In this document: positions 8,927-17,453 of the stretch, in pieces
How positions within the stretch are numbered: position 1 is the stretch's first letter
Layout: the number at the start of each line of letters is the position of its first letter
From: Paludisphaera borealis
GTDB taxonomy: Bacteria > Planctomycetota > Planctomycetia > Isosphaerales > Isosphaeraceae
Length of the DNA stretch: 64,000 bases
Assembly (NCBI RefSeq): GCF_001956985.1
Contig: NZ_CP019082.1
Span: 3,844,001-3,908,000 of the forward strand
Reading direction: 5' to 3'
Position numbers and translations under genes: made by a program
The notes under the pieces: model-generated
Database searches by the model: none
Seen by the model: the letters and a program-made list of their open reading frames with translations, nothing else
Told to the model about the DNA's origin: nothing

Positions 8927-10276
8927 TCAGGTCGTCTCGCGCTGGGGGGCGTAGGTCAGGCCCCCCCGAGGGAAGACGCGGACGGTCGGTTCACGGCTCG
9001 ACGCGCCGAGCGACCGCCGCGCGACGCGCCAGAGTTCGGCCTGGTCGCCGAACAGGCGGACGGGTCCGAGCCGGCCGCCGATTCGGTCGTACAGCGGGGG
9101 CGAGTAGACCAGTACGGTGCGGTCGACGACCAGCTCGCGGGCCCAGCGGAGCATGAAGGCCGCCGGCGAGCCGGTGGTCGAGAGGATGCGTTCGGTCAGT
9201 GGGACCAGTCGGCGGATGGCCCAGCCGCCGGGAGCCCCCGAGCCCGCGATCAGCCGCATCGCCGATCGCGGCATCGAGCGGTCGATCTCGTCGGGATCGG
9301 TCCAGAACAGGCCGACCAGGACCCCGCCCGGCCGGCTCGCGGCCCGGTGGTGGAGCAACACCTTGAAGCTCTGCATCGGGTCGCCGGGCCAGGGGTGGTT
9401 GCCCACCACCACGACGTCGGCGGGGAGGGCGGGGGGGGCCTCGAACCGGCCCTTGGCCGCCGCCGCCAGCCGGTCCTGAACCGATTCGGGACGGCCCGTG
9501 ACCACCCCGAAGATCATGCCGGGCGAGCCGATCAGGTGGCTGATCGAGACGCACGGCCCGAGCCGCCCCGCCGCTTCGTGGATCGCCCGCCGCATCGGGT
9601 TTCCCGACGCGCAGCCGCCGAGCAGCCGGCCGGCGTCGCTGTCGGCCGACAACCCCTGGCGGTGCAGGGCGCCCAGCGTCGTCCGATGGCTCGTCCCCGG
9701 GAAGATCAGCTTGTAGCCGCCGCCGAACCCCGCCTGCAAATGCGGCAAAACCGACCCGATCAAGATCCGCGCGTCGGCCTGGGCGACCGGTCGGAAGACG
9801 CGGATCGGAACCCCCTGCGAGGTCGTCCCCAGGTCTTCGTAAGCGGAAAGGTCGTCGACCGGTGGGCTGAAACAGGCGTAACGGGCCGCCACGTCGTCGC
9901 CCAGCCGCCGCCGCATCGCCTGGTCGTCGACCGCGTGATGGCGGCCGACCCCCACGCTGATCGTCACGTCCCGCTCAACCACCCCCGCGTCGTGCAGCCG
10001 CCGCAAGACGATCGGCAAGGCCTCGCGCACCGGCGTCCACCGCGACGGATCGTCCACCACCAGGGCGACCTTCGACCCGCCTCGCACCAACTCTTCCAGC
10101 CGGGGCGAGTCCAAAGGCGCGTCAAGCGCCGCTTCCAGGGCCGACGGATAATCGGCGACCGCCCCGGCCAGATCAGGCTCGACGACCGATTCACGGCCCA
10201 CCCGCCAGTCGTCGGGGAACTCCAGCCGCAAAACCCCGTCCGCGCCCCACGGCGCCTCGATCGGCCCCATTCCCAT
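8927..10276 (-). CDS. LarA-family (DUF2088) nickel-dependent racemase homologue
   Basis: About 449 residues. The core residues of lactate racemase LarA can be mapped: D-D-P-S-R-W-T-P (the D-x-x-R motif near residue 95), G-V-G-R-H-H, and PHLQAGFGGGYK. Numbered from 10276, His179, Lys189 and His205 keep exactly the spacing of LarA His174, Lys184 and His200, the nickel ligands and the lysine that binds the nickel-pincer cofactor. This suggests a working 2-hydroxyacid racemase or epimerase, with an unknown substrate. The start was chosen at 10276 (GGAGGG upstream); 10270 is equally possible. No larB, larC or larE cofactor genes are in the window. Confidence 0.8.
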   Translation of the reverse strand: MGMGPIEAPWGADGVLRLEFPDDWRVGRESVVEPDLAGAVADYPSALEAALDAPLDSPRLEELVRGGSKVALVVDDPSRWTPVREALPIVLRRLHDAGVVERDVTISVGVGRHHAVDDQAMRRRLGDDVAARYACFSPPVDDLSAYEDLGTTSQGVPIRVFRPVAQADARILIGSVLPHLQAGFGGGYKLIFPGTSHRTTLGALHRQGLSADSDAGRLLGGCASGNPMRRAIHEAAGRLGPCVSISHLIGSPGMIFGVVTGRPESVQDRLAAAAKGRFEAPPALPADVVVVGNHPWPGDPMQSFKVLLHHRAASRPGGVLVGLFWTDPDEIDRSMPRSAMRLIAGSGAPGGWAIRRLVPLTERILSTTGSPAAFMLRWARELVVDRTVLVYSPPLYDRIGGRLGPVRLFGDQAELWRVARRSLGASSREPTVRVFPRGGLTYAPQRETT

Positions 10277-10510
10277 CCCCTCCCTCCCTCGAATCCCCCA
10301 AGCCGGCCGCCACGCGACCGCCCCCGTTACGCTATCGCCCCGCCCGACCGACACCAACCCCTTTGCTCTCGCCCGACATTGCGCCTGAAGGAAGATTAAT
10401 GATAATTCAGGATAGCTACAGAATTTGCGGTAGTTGGTCGATATAGGGTGTTATCAGTCCGTTCCCTCTGGATATTGGGTGCGCTGCGCCTTTCAGGGAT
10501 GGTGAGACAT

Positions 10511-11884
10511 ATGAGTCGATCGAGAGACGGCCGCCGCCGTTCGATGAGTCTTCGGCCGGCCGGCGACAACCTGGAAACCCGCCAGTTGCTCAACGGCACT
10601 TGGCCCACGTACATCTCGAAGGCCGAGCTGCGATCGTTGTTGAACGACCCGCCGGGGCAGCCGGCGGTGCGGCCCAACACGCCGGTCCTTCCCTACGGGA
10701 CGCCGGCCAAGTCGGCGACGTTCATCGACCCCTCGGTATGCGTCACCAACGGTTACGCGGTCATCATCAGCCAGAACAGCTTCATCGGCCCGTACGCCAA
10801 GCTGAACGCGCAGGCGGGTATCGTCAAGATCGGCAGCTACACGGCGATCCTCGACAACGCATCGATCACCGCCAATCCGTCGAACCTCCACGGCGGTCCC
10901 GCGCCCGAGGTCCTGATCGGCAGCCAGGTCGAGATCAGCTACGGGGCGACGGTCACGGGCCCCGCGGTGATCGGCGGCTACAACGCGGCGACCAAGCCGA
11001 CGTACGTCGGCCCCGGCGCGGTGATCGACGGCGCGACGATCGCCCCCGGCGCGTTCGTCTCGGCCCTGGCCCGGGTGGGTCCCGGCGTGACCGTCCCCGC
11101 GGGGATGAAGGTCTTGCCTGGCGCGAACGTCACGACCGACGCCGAAGCTTCGGACCCGGCGCTTGGCAAGGTGACGCCCGTCACGGCGGCCGACCAGGCC
11201 GACCTGGTCAAGACCCTGAACGCCAACTACTCGCTGGGCATCGGCTACGCCACGCTTTACCAGGGCCAGTCGGCCACCGGAGCGAGCCCCGGGGTGCCGA
11301 GCACGGTGAGTGGGGTGAACAACGGCAACCTCTGGACCGTCACCGGCGCGAACTCGCAACCGGGGTCGCCGACGGCCTCCACCGCCTACCTGCCGCCGGG
11401 AGCGGGGCCAAAGTTCCCGACGCCCCACCGGCCGCTCCTGGCCCAGGGGCTCTTGGGCAGCTTCACGTCCCGCGTCACCGGCGGCGCCCGGTTCACCCAG
11501 CGGGCCGCGAGCGTGCAGGCCGCCCTCGGCCGCCGGAACTCGATCCGGGCCGACCAGGGCCAGCCGATCTCGGTCGGGTCGATCGCCCAGACCGGCTCCA
11601 GCGTCACGATCAACTCGCCCGAAGGGGGCTCGCTCGCGATCGGCCAGCAATTCAGCGCGGGCCGAGGCGCGGTGATCCTGGGCGGCACGAGCGCCAAGCC
11701 GGCGGTGATCGGCGACGACGTCACGATCGGCGCGGGGGCGGTCGTCGACCGCAGCTCGCTGGGGAGCGGCTCGACGGTCGGCACCCTCGCCTACGTGCTC
11801 AACTCGACCTTCCCCGCCGGAACCAACATCCCGGACGGGGCCATCTACATCAACAACGTGCTCGTCGGCCACGTCAGCCGCTGA
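10511..11884 (+). CDS. LEPR-XLL-type secreted left-handed beta-helix protein (gamma-carbonic-anhydrase-like fold)
   Basis: About 457 residues. The N-terminus is basic and carries LRPAGDNLETRQLLNG, a variant of the LEPR-XLL motif found at the start of planctomycete surface proteins. Two blocks of hexapeptide repeats follow (about 80-210 and 370-450; for example IVKIGSYTAILDNASI and AVIGDDVTIGAGAVVD), predicting left-handed parallel beta-helix as in gamma-class carbonic anhydrases and acyltransferases. The zinc-site His seen in gamma-CA (IGHGAILHG type) is replaced here (ISYGATVTG), so carbonic anhydrase activity is unlikely. The linker contains Pro/Gly-rich sequence. The start at 10511 follows GGTGAG; earlier in-frame ATGs exist. 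An AT-rich upstream region (10395-10465) probably holds the promoter. Confidence 0.75.
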   Translation: MSRSRDGRRRSMSLRPAGDNLETRQLLNGTWPTYISKAELRSLLNDPPGQPAVRPNTPVLPYGTPAKSATFIDPSVCVTNGYAVIISQNSFIGPYAKLNAQAGIVKIGSYTAILDNASITANPSNLHGGPAPEVLIGSQVEISYGATVTGPAVIGGYNAATKPTYVGPGAVIDGATIAPGAFVSALARVGPGVTVPAGMKVLPGANVTTDAEASDPALGKVTPVTAADQADLVKTLNANYSLGIGYATLYQGQSATGASPGVPSTVSGVNNGNLWTVTGANSQPGSPTASTAYLPPGAGPKFPTPHRPLLAQGLLGSFTSRVTGGARFTQRAASVQAALGRRNSIRADQGQPISVGSIAQTGSSVTINSPEGGSLAIGQQFSAGRGAVILGGTSAKPAVIGDDVTIGAGAVVDRSSLGSGSTVGTLAYVLNSTFPAGTNIPDGAIYINNVLVGHVSR

Positions 11885-11966
11885 GCCGTTCCTCCCAGAT
11901 TCGTTCCGCCCGCGGGGCCGGCCGACTTCACCGTCGAGCTGGCCCCGCTCGCTTCCCGCCTCGGGC

Positions 11967-12403
11967 AATTTGGCTTCGTTCGCGCCGAAAACGCCCCGCC
12001 GGGACGCTCCCCCGCGTCTCCCCGGCCCCTTCGTCCCAAATGGCTTCGTTCGCGCCGGCCGACGTGGAACCGACCGCCGAACCCACGCCGCAACCCGTTT
12101 ATCCTGAACGCGTTAACGTCGACCGAGCGTCCCGAGAAAATGGGTTCGTTCGCGCGGTTTTCGCCCGCTCGGCCTCGTTCGCACCGCCTCGCGACCCACC
12201 CGGGCCGCATTGGGTCCGTTCGCGCGGTTTTCGACCAGGCCGAACGCCGCAGAATCGCCTTAACTGATTTTGCACAAATTTCTTAGCGACACGCCCCCAG
12301 CCCCGAAATTGGCTTCGATTGCTCAGAAACTCGCGACGTTCGGCACTGCCGCCGACGTCGCGACGGTCTGAAGGCCCGATTGGGTCCGTTCGCGCGGTTT
12401 TGA
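11967..12403 (+). repeat. Direct-repeat array, R family, array A
   Basis: A unit close to ATTGGGTCCGTTCGCGCGG, followed by TTTTCG or AAAACG, occurs in one orientation at about 11967, 12037, 12137, 12209 and 12379, with weaker copies near 12169 and 12307. Core-to-core distances are about 70 or 100 bp. The intervening sequence is unique and pyrimidine-rich. No protein is encoded; antisense reading gives only repeated RANEP/SARTDP-like peptides. A second array lies at 43311-43850. Confidence 0.8.
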
Positions 12404-12434
12404 TCTGAGAATAGCCCCGCGCGGGCATGCTCCG

Positions 12435-12554
12435 ATACAAGCTCGAAGCGCCAGCGAGTGGATGGATTCGACCCGCCGATCGGAGATTCCCTCGGCCGGG
12501 GGGCCGAGTCAGCGAACGCAAGACAATGCACTCGCTTGCGCTTCGGGCTTGTAT
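12435..12554. repeat. Long hairpin repeat, H family copy 1
   Basis: Arms of 26 bp (12435-12460 and 12529-12554) are near-perfect reverse complements based on AAGCGCCAGCGAGTG. The loop contains its own 7-bp hairpin (12491-12507). A fragment of the composite element flank (CCCATTTTCATGAGG) follows at 12586-12625. Confidence 0.8.
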
Positions 12555-12816
12555 TCGGAGGCCGTCCGCGTGACTCCTCGACACTCCCATTTTCATGAGG
12601 TCGGGCACCCCAAACTGGGATATGACGATTCGGCTGCCGCCCGTCCCTGAACCACCTGACACCGCATTGTTAAAGAGCCCACTTCCGCTGATCCACCAGT
12701 TTAAGTATGCGCCAAGCGGCCTCTCGCCGAAAAACGCGAGCGTCGAATCAACACGCCGGACGCCGGCCGGCACGATGGGCGCGGACAACCGGCCGTGCCA
12801 CGTCTCCGCTCATGGG

Positions 12817-13113
12817 TCACGGGATCGCGATCCAGAAGAAGAGGAGGATCGCCGCGATCCCGACCAGCCAGGCCAGTCCTCGGATCGTCGTCAGGCTGCT
12901 TCGGGTCCCGGTCGCCGCGACCAGCGCCGCCCCCATGCCCAGGAACGAGCCGACCAGCGCCCCCTTGACCACGATCCAGACTGCGTCGAAGTCGGCCGCT
13001 CCTCGGATCGCCGACCACGCCACGCCGACGATCAATCCGCCGAGGAGGCCCGCGATCGGGATGATGACCGTCCTCGCCGCACTCGCCCCAAGACGCGATC
13101 CGGTTTGATCCAT
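12817..13113 (-). CDS. Small hypothetical membrane protein
   Basis: A 98-residue protein with three hydrophobic segments (about 14-34 AARTVIIPIAGLLGGLIVGV, 46-66 and 78-97), ending in FFWIAIP. A GGAG lies six bases before the ATG at 13113, supporting translation. I do not recognise the family. It sits alone between two repeat blocks (H copy 1 and the composite element), so it may be an isolated gene in a repeat-rich gap. The Gly-rich first helix could pack against another membrane protein, but no partner is indicated. Confidence 0.6.
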   Translation of the reverse strand: MDQTGSRLGASAARTVIIPIAGLLGGLIVGVAWSAIRGAADFDAVWIVVKGALVGSFLGMGAALVAATGTRSSLTTIRGLAWLVGIAAILLFFWIAIP

Positions 13114-13202
13114 GGCAGGCTCCTAACCTCTGTCAAGGCTTCGAGTCCGAGCCTACCACCGGCCCCGCCCCAGGACAACTGTCTGGGAGAGAAACGGAAT
13201 AC

Positions 13203-13469
13203 AAACCATCATGACGCCGGCGGGACACCCGGCCTCATGAAAATGGGGGGCTTTTCGCATGGCGTCACGACCAGGTCCGGTAGGGGCACCCCTTGTGGGT
13301 GCCCGGCTCGTTTCACGCCGACCGCTCCCGCTCGGCGATCGGGCGCCCACAAGGGGCGCCCCTACGGCAGACCACGGACCGGAATTTTCATGGCAGCTCG
13401 AAGCGCCAGCGAGTGAATTTCCGGTCGGCGGGTCGAATTCATTCACTCGCTGGCGCTGCGGGCTTGTAT
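13203..13469 (+). repeat. Composite repeat element (flank + G hairpin + H hairpin), copy 1
   Basis: Three blocks occur in order. First a flank (CATCATGACGCC ... CCTCATGAAAATGGGGGGC ... GGCGTCACGACC). Next a G hairpin with 26-bp arms at 13280-13305 and 13340-13365 (core GGGGCACCCCTTGTGGGTGC). Last, after a spacer CAGACCACGGACCGGAATTT, an H hairpin (arms 13395-13415 and 13444-13469). The same blocks in reverse order and orientation make up 45563-45826. No coding sequence is inside. Confidence 0.85.
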
Positions 13470-13489
13470 CGGCGCATGCCCTCGCCGCG

Positions 13490-14098
13490 CTATCGGCCCG
13501 ATCCCGCGTGGTCGTCCCCCTCGATCCGCAGGCCGCGCACCGTGCCCCAGCCGTTCGGGGTCAGCGCGACCTCGGCCCACAACTGGTTCTGCTTCACCGC
13601 CTCCTCGTAGGCTTTCCCCTGGCCTTCCTGGACGTAGAACGACTCGATTCCGAAGTCGATCCGAGACGCGCTTTGAAGCGTCCCCTGGATGTAGACGGTC
13701 CCCGACGGCGGGGGGGACGCGCTGACGAGCTCGCCGCGATAGTGCGAGCCGTCGGCTTCGGGGACGAGCGTCACGAAGACCGGGCGGCCGTGCCACGCCT
13801 GCTGGTTGTCCGACGTGTACGGGCCCGGCAAGCCCTCGACCTCGCCGGAAGGCAGCCGGCTGAACGGGTAGCTCAGGATCACGTAGTCGCCCCGCATCAG
13901 GTCGCGCGGATCGACCGGCACGACTTGCAGGAGAACGACGCGGCTGTCGCGAAACATGAGCATCATGCCGCCGATCATCCAGCCGAGGATCGCGAGCTGG
14001 AAGACCGCCGCTGCGACCACCAGCGCCGGCTCACGGGCGGCCAGCCGCCGCCAGAGGCCGGGCTCGGGTCGTTTCGGATTCGCGTCAACGTCAAGCAT
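13490..14098 (-). CDS. GDYXXLXY domain membrane-anchored protein
   Basis: A 202-residue protein with one membrane helix (about 24-48, ALVVAAAVFQLAILGWMIGG) followed by an extracytoplasmic domain containing RGDYVILSY, the defining GDYxxLxY signature, at about residue 68. Family members are nearly always encoded next to a DUF2157 membrane protein, as here. The two genes overlap by eight bases, and GGGGAGCG before the ATG at 14098 lies within the upstream gene, so translation is probably coupled. The biochemical role of the pair is unknown; a joint membrane complex is the natural inference. Confidence 0.88.
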   Translation of the reverse strand: MLDVDANPKRPEPGLWRRLAAREPALVVAAAVFQLAILGWMIGGMMLMFRDSRVVLLQVVPVDPRDLMRGDYVILSYPFSRLPSGEVEGLPGPYTSDNQQAWHGRPVFVTLVPEADGSHYRGELVSASPPPSGTVYIQGTLQSASRIDFGIESFYVQEGQGKAYEEAVKQNQLWAEVALTPNGWGTVRGLRIEGDDHAGSGR

Positions 14099-15488
14099 GG
14101 TCGCTCCCCTTTCGACTTCGCCGTTGCCAGAACCGGGCCACGCCGAAGAGCGCCGCGCCGCAGAGGAAGAACATCAGGGCCGCGCCCACCATGCCGCCGA
14201 AGTCGCCGAACATGTCGACGTAGCGGCAGACCGCCCAGGTCAGGAAGTAGAGCACGCCCGCCGTGAACGGTCGGCCCCGTTCTTCGCGGAGGCCGACCAT
14301 CATCAGCCAGAGCGAGAGCGCCAGCATCGCGACGTTGGCCGCGATCGTCGGCGCGAGCGGGGTGCCGACCAGCGCGTTCCAGAAGCCCATGGCCGCCATC
14401 AGCAAGACGAGCCCCAGCGGAATCCGCCGGCGCTCGTCGAGGAAGGCGTTGCCCACGCGCGGCGCGGAACCGTAACCGGAACCGGAAAGCGTCGCGCGTC
14501 GGCGTTCGAGTTCGGCCGCCAGCACGACCAGGCCCACGGCCACGACCGCCGCCACGGCCGTCTCGATCACCAGCGGCGTCGGCATGACGCGGCCGAGGGC
14601 GTCGCTGTTGAAGGTGTAGACGCCCAGCAAGAGCAAGACGCCGCCGGTCAGCAGCACGCCGAAGGTGCGATAGGGAATGGCCAGGGGGCTCCGGGCCGGG
14701 TGGCACTCGGCGATCAGCAAGAGCAGGGCGCCCACCGAGCCGACCCAGAAGATCGGCGCGTCGTCGAGCCGCCAGGCCGTCGGCTGCACGAGCACCCACC
14801 AGGTCAGCAGCATGACGTACATCCCAACGCCCCCGGCCGACTTGCGCCCGTACGCCCAGATCAACCCGGGCAGCGCGAGCAAGGGGATGCTGAAGGCCGG
14901 GTCGCTCAACCGCTCCGACGAGCCACCGCTGCTGAAGAACCAGCCGACAGTCGAAAGCCCCGTATAAGTCGCCAGGATCGCCGCGACCAGGCCGTGCAGC
15001 GCCAGGCTCCGCGACGCCAGGGCGAACGGCAGCGAGCCCACCGCCCACCACCAGAAGCCGGTGTTGCTGGCGACGGTGATATTGAAGACCTGCGCGGTCT
15101 GCCAGATCGCCCCGCCGTAGAAGAGGCAGCCCAGGAAGAACAGCGCGTCCGAGGCCGCTCGGCGTCCCATCCGGAACCGGAGGAACCATCCTCCCGCATG
15201 CGAGGCGAGCATCGCCGCGACGACGAGCACGATCTTCAACGCCGCCGGCAGCACCATCCAGTTGAAGGCGACCAGCAACAGCACGCCCAGGCCGACGAGC
15301 AACGTCGCCAGGCTCGTGATCGCCGAGACCGCCTGGCCCCCCCGGCGCGCCGAACGCTCTTCGGGGCTCCCGTAGAGCCCGAGTATCCGCGCCGCCTGGT
15401 CGCCGGTCAGCAGCCCTTGCGCGGTCCAGGATTCCATCTCGCCGGCCAGCCACTCATGCCGACCGTCGCTGATCTCTCGGGTGTTCAT
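14091..15488 (-). CDS. DUF2157 polytopic membrane protein
   Basis: A 465-residue protein. Residues 1-50 are cytosolic (EWLAGEMESWTAQGLLTGDQAARIL, the helical opening typical of DUF2157), followed by about 11-12 membrane segments through to residue 455. The segment FFLGCLFYGGAIWQTAQVFN matches the conserved G-x-x-I-x-x-x-x-Q-x-x-x motif of the family. It is the first gene of the two-gene unit with the GDYXXLXY protein downstream. Function is unknown. The start at 15488 is the first good ATG and gives the expected soluble N-terminal helix, although its ribosome site is weak. Confidence 0.85.
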   Translation of the reverse strand: MNTREISDGRHEWLAGEMESWTAQGLLTGDQAARILGLYGSPEERSARRGGQAVSAITSLATLLVGLGVLLLVAFNWMVLPAALKIVLVVAAMLASHAGGWFLRFRMGRRAASDALFFLGCLFYGGAIWQTAQVFNITVASNTGFWWWAVGSLPFALASRSLALHGLVAAILATYTGLSTVGWFFSSGGSSERLSDPAFSIPLLALPGLIWAYGRKSAGGVGMYVMLLTWWVLVQPTAWRLDDAPIFWVGSVGALLLLIAECHPARSPLAIPYRTFGVLLTGGVLLLLGVYTFNSDALGRVMPTPLVIETAVAAVVAVGLVVLAAELERRRATLSGSGYGSAPRVGNAFLDERRRIPLGLVLLMAAMGFWNALVGTPLAPTIAANVAMLALSLWLMMVGLREERGRPFTAGVLYFLTWAVCRYVDMFGDFGGMVGAALMFFLCGAALFGVARFWQRRSRKGSDHA

Positions 15489-15670
15489 TCTCGGCCCGCC
15501 CTCACCGCCCTGATGCTCGGCGATCGTCGACGCACGACGACACGCACCAACACTCTACGACACGCCCGTGATGGACATGGCCGAAAGTCGGTTCCGCGTG
15601 ACATCGCGTCGGCAAATTCGCCACGAATCGGCGCGATCGGCGACGTCCGGCCTAGCGCCGGCGGAGGTCG

Positions 15671-15784
15671 TCTGGGTGGCTGTGACGGAGCGGAGCGACG
15701 CCACAGGGCGGACGCCGCGGCCCTCGCATCTGTGGCATTTTGCCAGAGCCACCCATTGCCGTCTGCATCCCCAAAATAGCCCGC
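15671..15784 (+). repeat. MITE-like repeat, K family copy 1, with flanking direct repeats
   Basis: A 114-bp element starting TCTGGGTGGCTGTGACGGAG and ending about AAAATAGCCCG is repeated at 37298-37410. It has internal complementary segments (GGGTGGCT with AGCCACCC). A 19-bp perfect direct repeat (CTAGCGCCGGCGGAGGTCG) flanks it at 15652-15670 and 15786-15804. The right flank copy is the last codons of the neighbouring gene. Confidence 0.8.
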
Positions 15785-15785
15785 G

Positions 15786-16073
15786 CTAGCGCCGGCGGAG
15801 GTCGCGAGGTTGAGATGGCTGGGACGATTCGCGGGCGGTGAAATTGTCGCTCTCGAAGACGTAGCCGCAGACCAGGATCGAGAGGCTGCCCGCGAACAGG
15901 AGGGCGATGGTGTTGACGAGTTGAAGTTGAGGCTCGGGGAGGTTGGCGGGGAAGATCGCCGGGGCGACGTCCTCGACGTCGCGCATCATGTCGCTGACGG
16001 CGTTGTTCACGGACGTCGCGGCGAGCACGACCTGGCCTAGCACCCGCGGAATCGCACGCTTGGCAAGGGCCAT
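15786..16073 (-). CDS. Hypothetical protein with one membrane segment
   Basis: A 95-residue protein. The ATG at 16073 is preceded by AAGGAGG at ideal spacing, the clearest ribosome site in this region, so I regard it as a real gene. Residues 1-45 form a likely amphipathic helix region (MALAKRAIPRVLGQVVLAAT, then SVNNAVSDMMRDVEDV), followed by one hydrophobic segment (about 58-78, NTIALLFAGSLSILVCGYVF) and a polar tail ending RDLRRR. No family recognised. Its stop codon lies in a 19-bp sequence duplicated on the far side of the K element, suggesting insertion at the 3' end. Confidence 0.6.
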   Translation of the reverse strand: MALAKRAIPRVLGQVVLAATSVNNAVSDMMRDVEDVAPAIFPANLPEPQLQLVNTIALLFAGSLSILVCGYVFESDNFTARESSQPSQPRDLRRR

Positions 16074-16115
16074 CGGACGCCTCCTTCTCAACGGGCCGCC
16101 GGCGCGGCTCCGAGG

Positions 16116-17108
16116 TCAGGCTGGATCGGTCGAAACTTCGGCGGACGCCTCCCGGCCGCCGTCTCCGTTCTCGCCGTTGCCGAGCGGCGAGGAGGGGAAC
16201 GCGACGTTCGGGACGGGCCCGTCGGCGTGCGGCGGCTCGCTCGGCGACGGCCGTTCGCCGCCGTTGGCCAGGCTCCGCTCGCGCGCCCGGCGCTGAGTTT
16301 CCATCGCCTGCACAAGCTGCTCCTGAGCTTCAGCGACGTACGCGGCCCAGTCGGTCGAATAATCCTGACGGAACGCTTCGATGTACCCCGGCTCGTATTG
16401 CCGCGACAGCCACTTGAGCTGGTGGAAGATCCGGTGCCCCAGGGCTTGCAGCTCCTCGGTGATCTCGGCGTCGCGTTCGTGCGCGGCCTGGAAGTGGCGG
16501 AACCGGCCGATCCAGACCTTCAGCCGCGCGTACTGCTCAAGTTTGACGAGGTTGGCGAACGCATTGAGCCCGGCGTCGACCTCGTGGCCCAAAAGCTGGA
16601 GCTGGCCGCCGGGAAAGTGGCTCTCGGCGTCCCACAGCAGCCGGTCCTCGGCGGCGAACTGCTCGACCAGCCCCGGCTGAAGCCGCTCCAGCTCGCGGCG
16701 CAGTTGGCGGTACTGGTCGAGGGCCGTCCGCAGCTCGCGGCGCGCCTCCTCAAGTTCGCGCCCGGCCTTCTCCAGGTTCGCCTTGGCCTCTTGCCGGGTG
16801 CGCTCGATCTCCGCCTGCGACGTGGCGATCAGCTCCTCGGCGTCGGCGTCGGAGGCCAGCGACGACTTGTACTGGGCCAGCTTCCGCACCAGATCCTTCA
16901 ACAGATGCTCGTCGGTGTCAGCCTGTTCGACCGCCCGGAGACTCGCCGGCCGCACCGCGCGCATCCGTTCCAGCGCCTGGCGCGACCTCAGCTCGGCGGC
17001 CCGAAAATGGTCGGCCGCGTGCTGGGTCTCGGCCTCGATCTTCTTCGCGCGCGTCTTGGCTTCCGCCTGGCGAACGAGTTCGGCGAGCCGCTCCAACGAT
17101 GGGGTCAT
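16116..17108 (-). CDS. Hypothetical coiled-coil protein
   Basis: A 330-residue, highly charged protein dominated by heptad-like helices: about 5-60 (LERLAELVRQAEAKTRAKKI) and 60-165 (EEARRELRTALDQYRQLRRE), then a mixed helical region rich in aromatic residues (about 165-275: HFPGGQLQLLGHEVDAGLNA) and an acidic, Pro/Ser-rich disordered tail. No signal peptide or membrane segment, so it is likely cytosolic. I do not recognise a family. It precedes the 95-residue protein by 42 bp in the same orientation, so the two may be cotranscribed. A structural or scaffolding role is the most that can be suggested. Confidence 0.65.
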   Translation of the reverse strand: MTPSLERLAELVRQAEAKTRAKKIEAETQHAADHFRAAELRSRQALERMRAVRPASLRAVEQADTDEHLLKDLVRKLAQYKSSLASDADAEELIATSQAEIERTRQEAKANLEKAGRELEEARRELRTALDQYRQLRRELERLQPGLVEQFAAEDRLLWDAESHFPGGQLQLLGHEVDAGLNAFANLVKLEQYARLKVWIGRFRHFQAAHERDAEITEELQALGHRIFHQLKWLSRQYEPGYIEAFRQDYSTDWAAYVAEAQEQLVQAMETQRRARERSLANGGERPSPSEPPHADGPVPNVAFPSSPLGNGENGDGGREASAEVSTDPA

Positions 17109-17453
17109 GTTCGATTCTCTTCCACGATTTCTTTAGTCGCCGCCGTCGCGCCGAGGTCGGGGAACGAATCCACGCAGCCCGGCGAGCCGGCCCGGAGGCC
17201 CTGATTCAACCAGCTATGCCGCCACATTATCAAATCGCGAAATTCTATTCTTTCTTATGTCTCGTCGATTCGAGATCGACGATCCGTTCTTCGGGCGGGC
17301 GCGCCGGCTCCCCCCTTTTGCCTTCGACTTTGAAAGGAACTTGCGGGAGACGGCGGTCGTGTTGAACGGTCCGTCGTCGCGGCGTCGCCGCTCTACCGCA
17401 CCATCATACACACGAATTCCTGAAAGATGAATAATCCGCTTCCCGCGCGCCCT
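17109..17453. other. Intergenic region upstream of the coiled-coil gene
   Basis: About 345 bp with an AT-richer patch at 17222-17262 that could hold the promoter of the gene at 17108. No repeat of the window's families and no convincing gene is visible here. Confidence 0.35.

Noticed and set aside
10448-10510. Longer start of the LEPR-XLL beta-helix protein
   Set aside because: The ATG at 10511 has GGTGAG at good spacing and places the LEPR-like motif at the usual distance from the start.
11967-12403. CRISPR array interpretation of the R repeats
   Set aside because: Repeat core 19-25 bp with variable 45-80 bp gaps, imperfect units, and no cas genes in the window.
12099-12788. 229-codon minus-strand frame in the repeat region
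   Set aside because: Its product is made of translated R and H repeats ([15 protein letters not shown] stretches); not a gene.
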